Source: Microdochium bolleyi
Taxonomy: Eukaryota > Ascomycota > Sordariomycetes > Xylariales > Microdochiaceae
Reading direction: 5' to 3'
DNA length: 64,000 nt
Assembly (NCBI GenBank): GCA_001566295.1
Contig: KQ964257.1
Location: forward strand, 124,001-188,000
Shown here: piece by piece, positions 21,366-30,145 of the stretch
How the letters are laid out: the number at the start of each line of letters is the position of its first letter
Position numbering within the stretch: position 1 is the stretch's first letter
Position numbers and translations under genes: made by a program
Notes under the pieces: generated by a model
Databases searched by the model: none
What the model was told of the DNA's origin: nothing
What the model saw: the letters and a program-made list of their open reading frames with translations, nothing else

Positions 21366-23444
21366 CTACACCAGATCCAGATACTCAACCTCGACGCCTT
21401 TGCGCCTGAGCTCGTCAAACTCGACATCCAGCACGTGCGGGTATCTCGCATACTCCCGGACCTCGAACCCCTTCGTCCTCAGGATCTCGGCCGGGTCGCC
21501 CAGGATGCTGCCGTCACGCGTGTTGCGCATGCACATCGGATACTGGTCGATCCCGGGCACCGACTCGGCGTCGTAGGACTGCCACTCGGCGGCCCAGGGC
21601 CCGTGGATGGCTTCGCCCTCCATCAGTCCCGGCACCAGCACGGGGCCCACGACCTGCCACTTGCCAGGCTGCCCTGGTGCGCCCGCGGGCCGCAGCAGCA
21701 GCGGCTTCTTGCTGCCGAGGACGACACTCACAACGTCCCCGGCCAGCGCCGCCCTGGGTCCCAGGCCCATGTAGCCCTCTTCTGTCCAGAAGTAGCACCG
21801 GCCGATGAGCATGCTGTAGCTGTGACTCTCGAACAGAGCCCCGGCGCCGGCTCTGGTCCTGGCTCTGCCTCCGTCCGCGATGGGCTCTGCGCTGCCCAGC
21901 ACCGCCGTCTCCATGTAGCTCACCATGGCCTGGGTTGTCACGTTGGTCGTCTCGGCCACCTCGTAGTGCTCGGCATATGGGCCGCAGCCGCTGACATGGC
22001 ACAATGCTTCGACGAGCGTGCCACCCCCGACGTACTCGCTCTGCCAGGCCCGCCCTTCCGCCATCTTCCTCAGGGCCCTATGCGCCGACCACCGGCCTGT
22101 TGTCTTGTCCTTGAAGTCACGTGGGTTGACAACCGCTGAGACAACACCGGCCCTGACCCCGGCGGCTCGCAGAGTACCGCCCGGGACCTCCTGCGCCTGC
22201 GCTGACAGCCACGCGCAGGCACTCCATCCACTGCAGATGGGCGAGAAGACCTGCTCGGGCCTCGACCAGTCGGGTACCCACGTCGACAGGCCCGGGAGCG
22301 ACAACGAGGCCAGCTCGCACCCGCTCAGGAACGACAGGTCGCGCTTCTGCGTGGCCAGGCCCGCCGCCACCTGCCTGTACACGTCAGCCACGGGCTTGAG
22401 GTAATCTGGTTTCAGCCCGACCAGGCGCTCGTCAGCCGGGAGGATCTCCTGGATCGCATAGACGACATCCCTGGGGTCCTTGAAGCCGACCTCGTGCATG
22501 CAGCCGCGCAGGTCCCCGTAGCTCATCCCGTCCTGCTCCACCGCGCACAGCCGTGAGACCAGCTCGCGCCGGCGCATGAACTCCTTGCTGATCGCGACAG
22601 GTGCCTTCCATGTGCAGCGGTGCAGCAGGTAGACAAAGGCGCTGACCTCGGCCCACTGGACGGTCTTGTGGCCGCACACGACCCGCGGGGCCCGCGAAAG
22701 CACGAGCTCCTGCCGTACCCACAGCCTGCTGAACCACGACCGCCCGAGGAGCGCGAAGACAGCCTTCTTGTCCTGGTCGCTGCGCTCCGTGGCCGGTCCG
22801 CCCCACGCGCGCCGGAAGGCGCTGACTTCGGCGGCCGGCGCGATGGTGCGCAGATAGTAGTTGACGTCGAGCCTGCTGCCCACCTCCTGCACCAGGGCCA
22901 GGGCGCGGTCGCTGTCGTCGGCGGCGGGGCCCAGCCAGATCGTGGTGGTCGCTGCCCGGCGGTAGACGTGGCCCATCATGGCGACCTGCTCGCCGCGCTC
23001 CACCAGGTTGCTCTGGTCGATACAGAGCGCGTCGATGAAGAAGCGGCGGGGTTGGTCTGCTGATCTCAGGTGCCGGAGTGCCTGCTCCAGGTTGCGCGTG
23101 ACCATGATGCGGTTGCCGCTACCCGACGACGCGGGCGGGCGGTCGACGTAGACTGGTAGAGGATCGTCCTCAGATCCCCAGGTGTACGACAGGCATTCGT
23201 AGCTGAGGGAATCTGCTTGCATCGTCATGTCGTCTTGTTTGCCACTGGTGCTCCCCTGACTTGTTCCCACCGGTGCCCCGTCGACATTGTCCAAGGTGAC
23301 CTCCTCGAGCGAGACCACAATGTCCTCGGAGACGGTGCCTGGGTGTATGGTGACAAGCCGTATCATGCGCCGTTCCGAGTCGAGCGGCCGGTACTTGTAT
23401 GTCGTCGTCATGCTGTCGTTGTGATCAGACTTGCTTCGCTTCAT
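21366..23444 (-). CDS. HET-domain (heterokaryon incompatibility-type) protein
   Basis: Single-exon protein of 692 aa from the ATG at 23444; a second ATG at 23411 would give 681 aa. The HET domain follows the usual order: YECLSYTWGSEDDP (82-95), IDALCIDQSN (137-146), ERGEQVAMMGHVYRRA (149-164) and WLGPA (170-174). A long C-terminal region of the type common in Sordariomycete HET proteins follows (RDVVYAIQEILPADER, LKPDYLKPVADVYR, LSTWVPDWS). HET proteins mediate allorecognition and regulated cell death. No NACHT, WD40 or ankyrin partner domain is visible, so partner and trigger are unknown. The start lies close to A/T-richer intergenic DNA. Confidence 0.9.
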   Translation of the reverse strand: MKRSKSDHNDSMTTTYKYRPLDSERRMIRLVTIHPGTVSEDIVVSLEEVTLDNVDGAPVGTSQGSTSGKQDDMTMQADSLSYECLSYTWGSEDDPLPVYVDRPPASSGSGNRIMVTRNLEQALRHLRSADQPRRFFIDALCIDQSNLVERGEQVAMMGHVYRRAATTTIWLGPAADDSDRALALVQEVGSRLDVNYYLRTIAPAAEVSAFRRAWGGPATERSDQDKKAVFALLGRSWFSRLWVRQELVLSRAPRVVCGHKTVQWAEVSAFVYLLHRCTWKAPVAISKEFMRRRELVSRLCAVEQDGMSYGDLRGCMHEVGFKDPRDVVYAIQEILPADERLVGLKPDYLKPVADVYRQVAAGLATQKRDLSFLSGCELASLSLPGLSTWVPDWSRPEQVFSPICSGWSACAWLSAQAQEVPGGTLRAAGVRAGVVSAVVNPRDFKDKTTGRWSAHRALRKMAEGRAWQSEYVGGGTLVEALCHVSGCGPYAEHYEVAETTNVTTQAMVSYMETAVLGSAEPIADGGRARTRAGAGALFESHSYSMLIGRCYFWTEEGYMGLGPRAALAGDVVSVVLGSKKPLLLRPAGAPGQPGKWQVVGPVLVPGLMEGEAIHGPWAAEWQSYDAESVPGIDQYPMCMRNTRDGSILGDPAEILRTKGFEVREYARYPHVLDVEFDELRRKGVEVEYLDLV

Positions 23445-23693
23445 CCTCTGTGTTGAAATGAGGTGGTAGATCCTCTTGCTTACAACAGAAAAGGGACGGC
23501 ATTGTCGTGAGCAGTGCTTACTACCCAAGAGTACCTAATCCCGGCGGGGTAGAGCAGGGATATACCAGCGACTTGGCGATCCGCGCAGGAGCAAGATCAG
23601 AGCAGGGGTGTATACTCAGAAGAAGCCAAAAAAACAAAAAGCTGGAAAGTTTGATTGAAACCGTTAAGCATGTAAGCCACAAGACAGATATCA

Positions 23694-24096
23694 TCATTTT
23701 CCTGCAGCCGACCTCGGATTATCACACGTGAGACCCTGCCTCAGTAGTTCCTCACCCTCCCGTCGGGTCCTGGCCCTGTCTTCCGCCGTAGGCTTCCTGG
23801 GGATGTCGATGGCGGCAGGGTGGTACAGGTCCCATTCCGAGACATGACGCCCGTCGACGCCCACCAAAACGTCGGGCAGTCTCTCCAGCCCGACGTACTC
23901 CCTGATCTGAGCCGGGCCGAGCCTGCGCGCGTCGAGGACGTTGCGCTCGCCGTCGAAGGTGCGGAGCACGCCGTCAAGACCTAGTGCCCATAGGCCGTCG
24001 AGACTGCTCTTCATATCTTTGGTGAGTTCACTGAGAGGAAGCACATCATCGGCGGACTGGGAGAGTGGGAGCGCAGCGTTGGTCTTGCCCTGCGGG
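23694..24096 (-). CDS. Possible 3' exon of an uncharacterised gene (5' end unresolved)
   Basis: An open frame on the minus strand ending with TGA at 23694 reads like real protein (LGLDGVLRTFDGERNVLDARRL, GPAQIREYVG, RLPDVLVGVDGRHVSEWDLYHPAAIDIPRKP, TAEDRARTRREGEELLRQ) and uses G/C-ending codons like neighbouring genes. It has no ATG at its head. A plausible acceptor (CATCTCCCGCAG) lies at about 24097, so an upstream exon is implied, but I could not place a convincing donor or start. No family recognised. It could also be the remnant of a decayed gene. Confidence 0.4.
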
Positions 24097-26161
24097 AGAT
24101 GGTCAGCTTGGCTTCAGAAATTTGGATCCTGGGCTACCTGCCTGAGCTTCATTAGCCATGATGCGAGGGGCCAGGTCAAGAGAAGAAATCCGAATTGTGT
24201 GCTGAGAAGTGTGGAGGACGAAGCATGGATCAACAAGGGACGGGCCGGGCACAACACGCCACTCATATCTCGCACAGGCGAGCACAACCAACAAGGATGA
24301 CGTAGGTGTACATGCGCCCGGACAATGCCCACGGGCTCCGTGGGAAGACTTCTCACTCCTTTGCCAGAAGATGGGAGGTGGTTGGCTGTCACGTAAGACC
24401 ATCCTGGCAAGGATCACCCAGAGAGCGCTCTTAGTTTTCCGGGTTCGCCCGCGCAACAGTATCTGTTGGCATGATTGAGCAGACTGCTCTCTGTGATTCC
24501 AGCCAAGAGCGGAGGACTTGTTTTTCTGGCTTGCCTATTCATGAACGCCCCGCACACACACTCATGCCCCTTGCGACCAACCAGCATGCTGTAGTCTCGG
24601 ACCGCGACCTGGTTTACGATGTGTCTCTGAGCCAAGGTTGGAAGGTTGGATATCTTGCGGCAATTCTCGCACTCCTCGCCTGGGTTTGGATGTACCACTT
24701 GTTGCAGCCCGAAATCGTGGCAGAGTCTACCTATTCGCCGGTCCTGAGCTGATACTGGCGCAGTGCATCGGCCGAAGGAAGGAAGAAGACGGGATGACTG
24801 CTTGCTATAACGACCGCCTGTAAGGCATCGCCATGAACACCATGACGTTCTTGTTGTCCTGGTATTATGCCGGCTATACTGGGTAGTAAGGATGCCTCTA
24901 TTCGCGTCTAGTCTTAGCAGTGGAAAAGACCCGGAAGGCAAGGATGGGGGTTGATTCCGAGAGAAAAGCGTGATTGAGAAGAAGCTAAGTATACTTCTCT
25001 AACTTCCGGGGCGGTCGAATTAGGCCTGTGCCCATGATGCCCGAACGCAGACAGCGTAGGAGGTTCATTTTGGGGTATATCTTGTACAAGGGCGGATGAG
25101 CTGTTGCCAGGATTGAGGGCTTCTGGTATTGAAGTTCAAGGACAGCTACGTAAGCTATATCATTCATGGCATTACTGTGTATACGAGACGTCTCTAGTAC
25201 CTTTTCACGAATGCAGAACCCTCTCATTTGTAAATTAGGAATCCCTATTTTGTATATACTAGTGAATTAAGTGTTTATGTCCACCGGCTGCGATTCGCAC
25301 TGCTACTGGGTGCAATAGCTAAGACTACAACCCAGACTAAGATCTTTCAACATGTCATGCCTATCTCGCACGCTGTGACGTTGCAAATCTTCTGTGAACT
25401 GCTGGACTTGTGTATACCATGGCGGGGCTTTTCGGCGAACCCGCCCCGGCTGGCCGGCAGGTCAATGCGAACTCGTAAAACCCTTGTTGAAGTCTTGACA
25501 CTATTCTGAGAGAAGAAGGTGAATCTGTGAAAGGAGGAGTGAGTTCGGCATCGAGGACAACTGCGTCCGGAAGGCGAGCGGAGTATGGCGCCATAATTAG
25601 CTAAGATCCGACCAGACACGGAGGTTGAGGGATGCTCTTTGATGGCTGCCTAGAGACCGTAGGATCAGGCAGCTATATGCCGTGTCCAGGATTAGGACTG
25701 GTGACGCTGTGAGCGTGAGCGAGGCCCATGTCTGGTCGGCCGTCCGTCCTTTGTGCCGGCCGCCCCATCGTGATCCCTGCTCGTAGGGCTGGACAAGCGA
25801 CGGGCCACGGCAGGGGTCCGCGCCGGCGGAGTTAACCATACGACGGGAGTTGTCTGATTGGCGGCCCTGTCTGGTCGGACCTTGCCGGACGGAGGTGGTC
25901 GGGCGAGGCCAGACGTCGCCTGCCGGCCACGACCAACGCCTCTGCATACAAATGCAACCGCCCATACGAGGAGGGTGTCCTGATTGAGCCATCCGTCTCG
26001 CTGCTTCTCCCCGGCCAGGCTGCCTGCAGCCCTTTGTCATCACCTTATCCGCCGTAGACGCACTATACGACGCAGCTCGGCATCGGCCCGGCCCGTCGTG
26101 AGCTCGAGCCCTGAGTCCAGACCGTGTGTAAGCCGGAGGTGCTGTGCCGGCTCGGGCCGAG
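24097..26161. other. Gene-poor, partly A/T-rich intergenic region
   Basis: Two kilobases before the Zn2Cys6 gene. The part from about 24,960 to 25,620 is noticeably A/T-richer, with many TpA steps, than the coding DNA around it and carries no long frames. This could be a decayed mobile element or simply non-coding DNA. Upstream exons of the preceding minus-strand fragment may lie at the left end, and the promoter of the Zn2Cys6 gene at the right end. Confidence 0.4.
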
Positions 26162-28099
26162 ATGACGGCCCCCAAGTTCCCGCGCCGCCGGGCGCCGCAC
26201 GCCAAGGTGGCGACAGGCTGCTATTCGTGCAAGAAGCGGCGCATCAAGTGCGACGAGGCGCGGCCCGTGTGCATCAAGTGCACCAAGGCCGGCTTCGAGT
26301 GCGAGTTTCCTCCTCCGCCCAATGCGGCCTCATCAGGCACCACCACCTGCAGCAGTGCCTCACCAGGCATCAGCGTCATCTGCCGGCCGCCCTCGGCGCC
26401 GGCCCTGCGCCTCTCGCCTGCCGAGACCGTCTACTGGGACTTCTTCCGCGCCTCGGTCGTCCACGACCTGGCCACCCACTCGGCCGCGCCCCGCGACCTC
26501 ACCCGCACCATCCTGCGCGAGTTCTCCCGCGACCCCGTCGTCCGCCTCTCCATCATCGCCATTGGCGCTCTCGCCATCGCCAACCGCGGGCCCTGCCCGG
26601 ACACAGACACGTACAAGGCCCTCATGATCAACCACTCCACCTGGCGCGACGCCGTCAGCTACCACTCGCGCGCTATTGCCGCCTTCCGCGCCCAGCTCTC
26701 TGGCCCCGGCGCCTCGTCCACCTCGCCCCGCAGCATCCTTATTGTCACCGTCCTCTTCATGATCTTCGAGCTCGCCCAGGGCAACACAGACGCTGTCGAC
26801 AGCCTCACCTCGGTCGCCCTCTCTACCCTCAAGGACCCCCTCCGCCTCCAGGCCGACACCACCTCCGCCTCTACCCTGCCCGCGAAGGTCGACGACTCGG
26901 GCATTACCGCCCTCGAGAACCTCTTCTCCCTCATCGCCGCCTACGGCGCCCATGCCTTCCCCGCCTACACCAGCCAGAGAGAGCGCATCTCCAGTCTCGA
27001 CATCAACGCCCTCAAGTCTGCCGTGCCCGGCGGCCTCCCCGCCGACAACTACCTGCCCATCCATGATGCCCTGATCCACTGGGAGGCCTTTGTCAGCAGG
27101 GCGACGCTGTGGGGGTGTCGCACGTACGCCCTCATCAACCGGAAGCAGGAGGCCGCCCGCGACAAGCGCCTGCGGGCCGGCCACAAGCGCTTCACCACCC
27201 AGCTGCTCCAGTGGGAGGCCATCATGAAGGCGAGCATCGCCCGCGAGACCACGGAAGAGGGCCACCTGGCCTGGCTCGAGCTGCTCTTCGGCTGCAACGT
27301 GCTGTACATCTTTGCCGCCTCGGCGCTCGACGTCGACGAGTGCCGCTACGACGCGCATATCGACCGCTTCCGCGCCGCGATGGACTTCATCGAGAAGCGT
27401 GTGGCCGCTATCATGATGAAGCAGCAGCAGCAGGAATGCTGTCCAAAGTCGTCCGCCTCCAACAGCGCCCAGCAGTCACCAACGGGGTCGGTACCGGCAG
27501 CCTCTGCGCCTGAAGGTGACGCAGAAGAACCGGCACCATCGCATCCCGGCCCTTCACCAACCGCGCCACCCGAGACAGAGAGTCCAATCCCAATCCCGTC
27601 TTTCTCGATGCCGATCCTGAACAGCCGCCTCTTGCAGTCTCTTGCCATAATCATGCGCTCCTGCCGTGACAGAGATCTGCGCTACCGCATCATGGCCCTC
27701 GCGGAGCTCGTCACGACGCCAGTCTCGACCTGGGACGACAAGGCCATGTTCATCGGCTCCAAGGTGATGGTCGAGCTCGAGGAGAAGAGAAGGGTCAGCA
27801 GGCCGGTCACGAGTGACCCCAGCTCAACGGTCGAGATTGACACCACTGAGAAACGCGATGACTCTAATCCAGTTACCGCACATGATGACTGTGGCCAGAA
27901 CTCGGGCGAGCCAGCCGAGCTCCTCCTCGATCGTACGGTCAAGGGCCTCCCTTTGGAAACTCGCATCCAATGGGCCAATTCGGAGTGGACACAGGGTCAT
28001 ACTGAGCTAAAATTGAGATTCTTCTATCCAGCGACCGGAGAGTGGGCGAAGGCCAGTATTGAGCGTGGCGGCGAGTACGAATACTTGCTACGACAGTGA
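26162..28099 (+). CDS. Zn(II)2Cys6 binuclear-cluster transcription factor
   Basis: Single-exon 645-aa protein from the ATG at 26162 (the frame opens earlier at a GTG). The DNA-binding cluster is near the N-terminus: Cys20, 23, 30, 37, 40 and 47 in the spacing C-x2-C-x6-C-x6-C-x2-C-x6-C (CYSCKKRRIKCDEARPVCIKC), preceded by Arg/Lys residues. Residues from about 75 to 400 match the helical regulatory domain of fungal-specific factors (LSPAETVYWDFFRASVVHDL, ILIVTVLFMIFELAQG, WLELLFGCNVLYIFAAS). A Gln/Ser/Pro-rich linker at about 420-480 and a further helical segment complete it. It converges tail-to-tail with the short-chain dehydrogenase gene (150 bp apart), which is a candidate but unproven target. 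No metabolic core enzyme is adjacent. Confidence 0.93.
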   Translation: MTAPKFPRRRAPHAKVATGCYSCKKRRIKCDEARPVCIKCTKAGFECEFPPPPNAASSGTTTCSSASPGISVICRPPSAPALRLSPAETVYWDFFRASVVHDLATHSAAPRDLTRTILREFSRDPVVRLSIIAIGALAIANRGPCPDTDTYKALMINHSTWRDAVSYHSRAIAAFRAQLSGPGASSTSPRSILIVTVLFMIFELAQGNTDAVDSLTSVALSTLKDPLRLQADTTSASTLPAKVDDSGITALENLFSLIAAYGAHAFPAYTSQRERISSLDINALKSAVPGGLPADNYLPIHDALIHWEAFVSRATLWGCRTYALINRKQEAARDKRLRAGHKRFTTQLLQWEAIMKASIARETTEEGHLAWLELLFGCNVLYIFAASALDVDECRYDAHIDRFRAAMDFIEKRVAAIMMKQQQQECCPKSSASNSAQQSPTGSVPAASAPEGDAEEPAPSHPGPSPTAPPETESPIPIPSFSMPILNSRLLQSLAIIMRSCRDRDLRYRIMALAELVTTPVSTWDDKAMFIGSKVMVELEEKRRVSRPVTSDPSSTVEIDTTEKRDDSNPVTAHDDCGQNSGEPAELLLDRTVKGLPLETRIQWANSEWTQGHTELKLRFFYPATGEWAKASIERGGEYEYLLRQ

Positions 28100-28249
28100 G
28101 CAAAACAGATCAAGCGTGTCCTATTTAACAGAGTCGACCACTGGCAGCCCCAATGAGGGAGTCACTGCGCATTCTTGGTACCTCATCCTCGGCACCTCAT
28201 TGGAAAGTCTCCCGTCGACAAAACCCCGCAAGCTTAGTGTCCCCGGAAT

Positions 28250-29472
28250 CTACAAGTCCAGGACAGCCTGGACGCAGCCGGGCGAGATCTTCTCCAGCTC
28301 CCCCCGCACGCCATCCCAGCACTTCTGGCCGTCATCACTGCGCAGCCACGGCGGCAGTTTCTCACTAGACACCAAACAAGTCAGCGCGCTGTGGGTTTTC
28401 ATTCGATGGGGCAATAAGCAAGAGGATACATACTCTGCAATCTCGCAGCCATCAAGGTACCGCCCGTGGCTCTGCACCCCGGCCAGCGCGCCGTGAAGCA
28501 GCGTGCGGCTGCCCTGCTCCGCGGTGCGGCCGTGGTCCTCGCGGTCCGCGGCGAGCCGCGCGCGGAACTCGGGCGGCGCGTGCCGGTCGAGCTCCGTGAC
28601 ACACAGGCCCGGGCAGAGCGCGTTGACGACGACGCCCGTGCGGCCGACGGGCGCGATCTGCTGCGCGAGGAAGCGCACCGTCTGGGTGAGGACGATCTTG
28701 CTCAGGGGGTATCTGCAATACGATGCGTGCGCCGGTCAGACGTGAAAACATGGAGAGAGGGAAGGGGGGTTTGAACGGCGTATCGGACCATCGAAAAGAT
28801 TCACAGAAAGACGTACACTGCGAGATTATCTCCCATGCCATTGAGCCCAGCGACTGGTTGTTCCTTGATTTTTTCCCAGGCCGCTTCGAGCTGGAACCCG
28901 GCTCCGCTGGAGACGAAGCTGAGGTGCGGCCGCGCGGCACCACCGCCGCTGGCTGTGGCAGCGTCGTCGTCGTCGTCGTAGTACCTGCTCGCCGTCTCGC
29001 TCATCTGGGGCAGCAGGAGCACGCCCAGCAGGACCGTGCCCAGGACGTTGACCGTGAGGCAGAGCGGGTGGCCCTCGGCCTGGCTGCCGGCCGCCGCGAC
29101 GCCGGCGTTCTGGATCACCACGTCGAGCCGGTCGAGCTCCGCGCGCGCCCGGGCCGCGAAGGCCTGGACGGACGCGTACGAGGCGAGGTCGAGGGGCCAT
29201 ACTTCCAGTGCCGTCTGGGATCCGGCTGCCTGGAGTGCAGCAGAGGAGAGCAGCTCCGTCCTGGCTTTCTCCCCGGCCTCGACGTTGCGCACGGCCATGA
29301 CGACCCGCGCCGCGTGGTTCGCGACGAGGTGCCGCGCGGCCTCGTAACCCAGGCCCGTATTGGCGCCGGTCACGATGAACGTGCGGCCGCGGCAGAGGGC
29401 AGGCGTGACTACGAGGGGGAGGTCGACGGTTTGAGTTGATGACACATTTGTGTCGAGCTTTGCAGACGCCAT
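28250..29472 (-). CDS. Short-chain dehydrogenase/reductase (SDR)
   Basis: Three exons on the minus strand: 29472-28817, 28712-28434 and 28364-28250, with introns of 104 and 69 nt, total 349 aa. The Rossmann nucleotide-binding motif TGANTGLG is at 35-42. NAGVA and the catalytic Ser region (LSFVSSGAG) follow. The active-site Tyr220-x3-Lys224 (YPLSK) is restored only by splicing, because the first junction falls in the codon just before this Tyr. The C-terminal part (VVVNALCPGLCVTEL) is typical of classical SDRs of the WWOX/retinol-dehydrogenase-like group. An Asp run (DDDDD) from GAC repeats interrupts a loop. Substrate unknown. The second intron length is divisible by three and has no in-frame stop, so its retention would leave an open frame; I prefer the spliced form. 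Confidence 0.9.
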
Positions 29473-30145
29473 GATGAAGATAAATGTAGCCGCGTGGAGG
29501 TTGGAGTGGTGTAAGTGGGTGGTGTTTGTCGGCGTGCTTGTCTGGAGCAGCGCAGTCTTCGTTGTGATTGTTGGTGATGGAAAGCAAATCTGAATACGAT
29601 CAGGAGACGAACGGATGTATTTTATATTGTTCGCCTCCTTTGTCTTGATAGCATGAACAAACTTGCTGGTCCATCGTGTCGGGCGCCGCTGCGGCTCATT
29701 ACAAGTGCGAATGTATTTGTTAACTCCGCAAACTGGCCACTGCCCATTTTCCTCCGCACAAACCAATAAGTCTCCAAGTGGCCTTCCAATTTCCGACCAA
29801 ACACCTGCATTTTCTCCTATTGTACACGGAATTATGGCTCTTTTCCACAGGATGCCCGCAACTTCCAGCAGCCCCGCCCCGCATACGTTCCCGAGACTAT
29901 TTCCCCGATCAGGACTAGCTCCCGGCGATTAGCCCCCTGTATCCCGCTCCTCATAAGCCCGGGGCGCCGTTCGAGATTGACTTCCCGATTCGGCAAGGGG
30001 GGGGGGGGAACCTGGCCCGTCCGTCGCGCTAACTTGCACGACCGCTCAGCGCCTCATTGGTGTCTCAATCTGGCGTGAACTGTCACTTTGATCACATGGA
30101 AGCTGCAGGTAGTGAAGGTGAATCACGGTCAAGCAGTTTCCACTG
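29473..30145. other. Intergenic between the SDR promoter and the membrane HET gene's 3' end
   Basis: About 670 bp. It contains the SDR promoter at the left, and a run of twelve G residues at 29997-30008. No gene is seen. Confidence 0.5.
29997..30008. repeat. G12 homopolymer
   Basis: Twelve consecutive G on the plus strand, about 140 bp beyond the stop codon of the membrane HET gene. A C12 run lies on the other side of the same gene. Confidence 0.9.

Noticed and set aside
25261..25330. tRNA-like T-arm fragment in the A/T-rich island
   Set aside because: A GCGATTCGC-type stretch resembles a T-loop, but no acceptor, D or anticodon arms can be paired around it.
26360..27358. 332-codon open frame antisense to the Zn2Cys6 gene
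   Set aside because: Gly/Val/Glu-biased complement of the real coding frame.
28365..28433. Reading straight through the second SDR intron
   Set aside because: The 69-nt stretch is in frame and without stop, but it has proper GTATGT and TCTAG borders and adds residues not expected in the SDR fold, so the spliced form is preferred.
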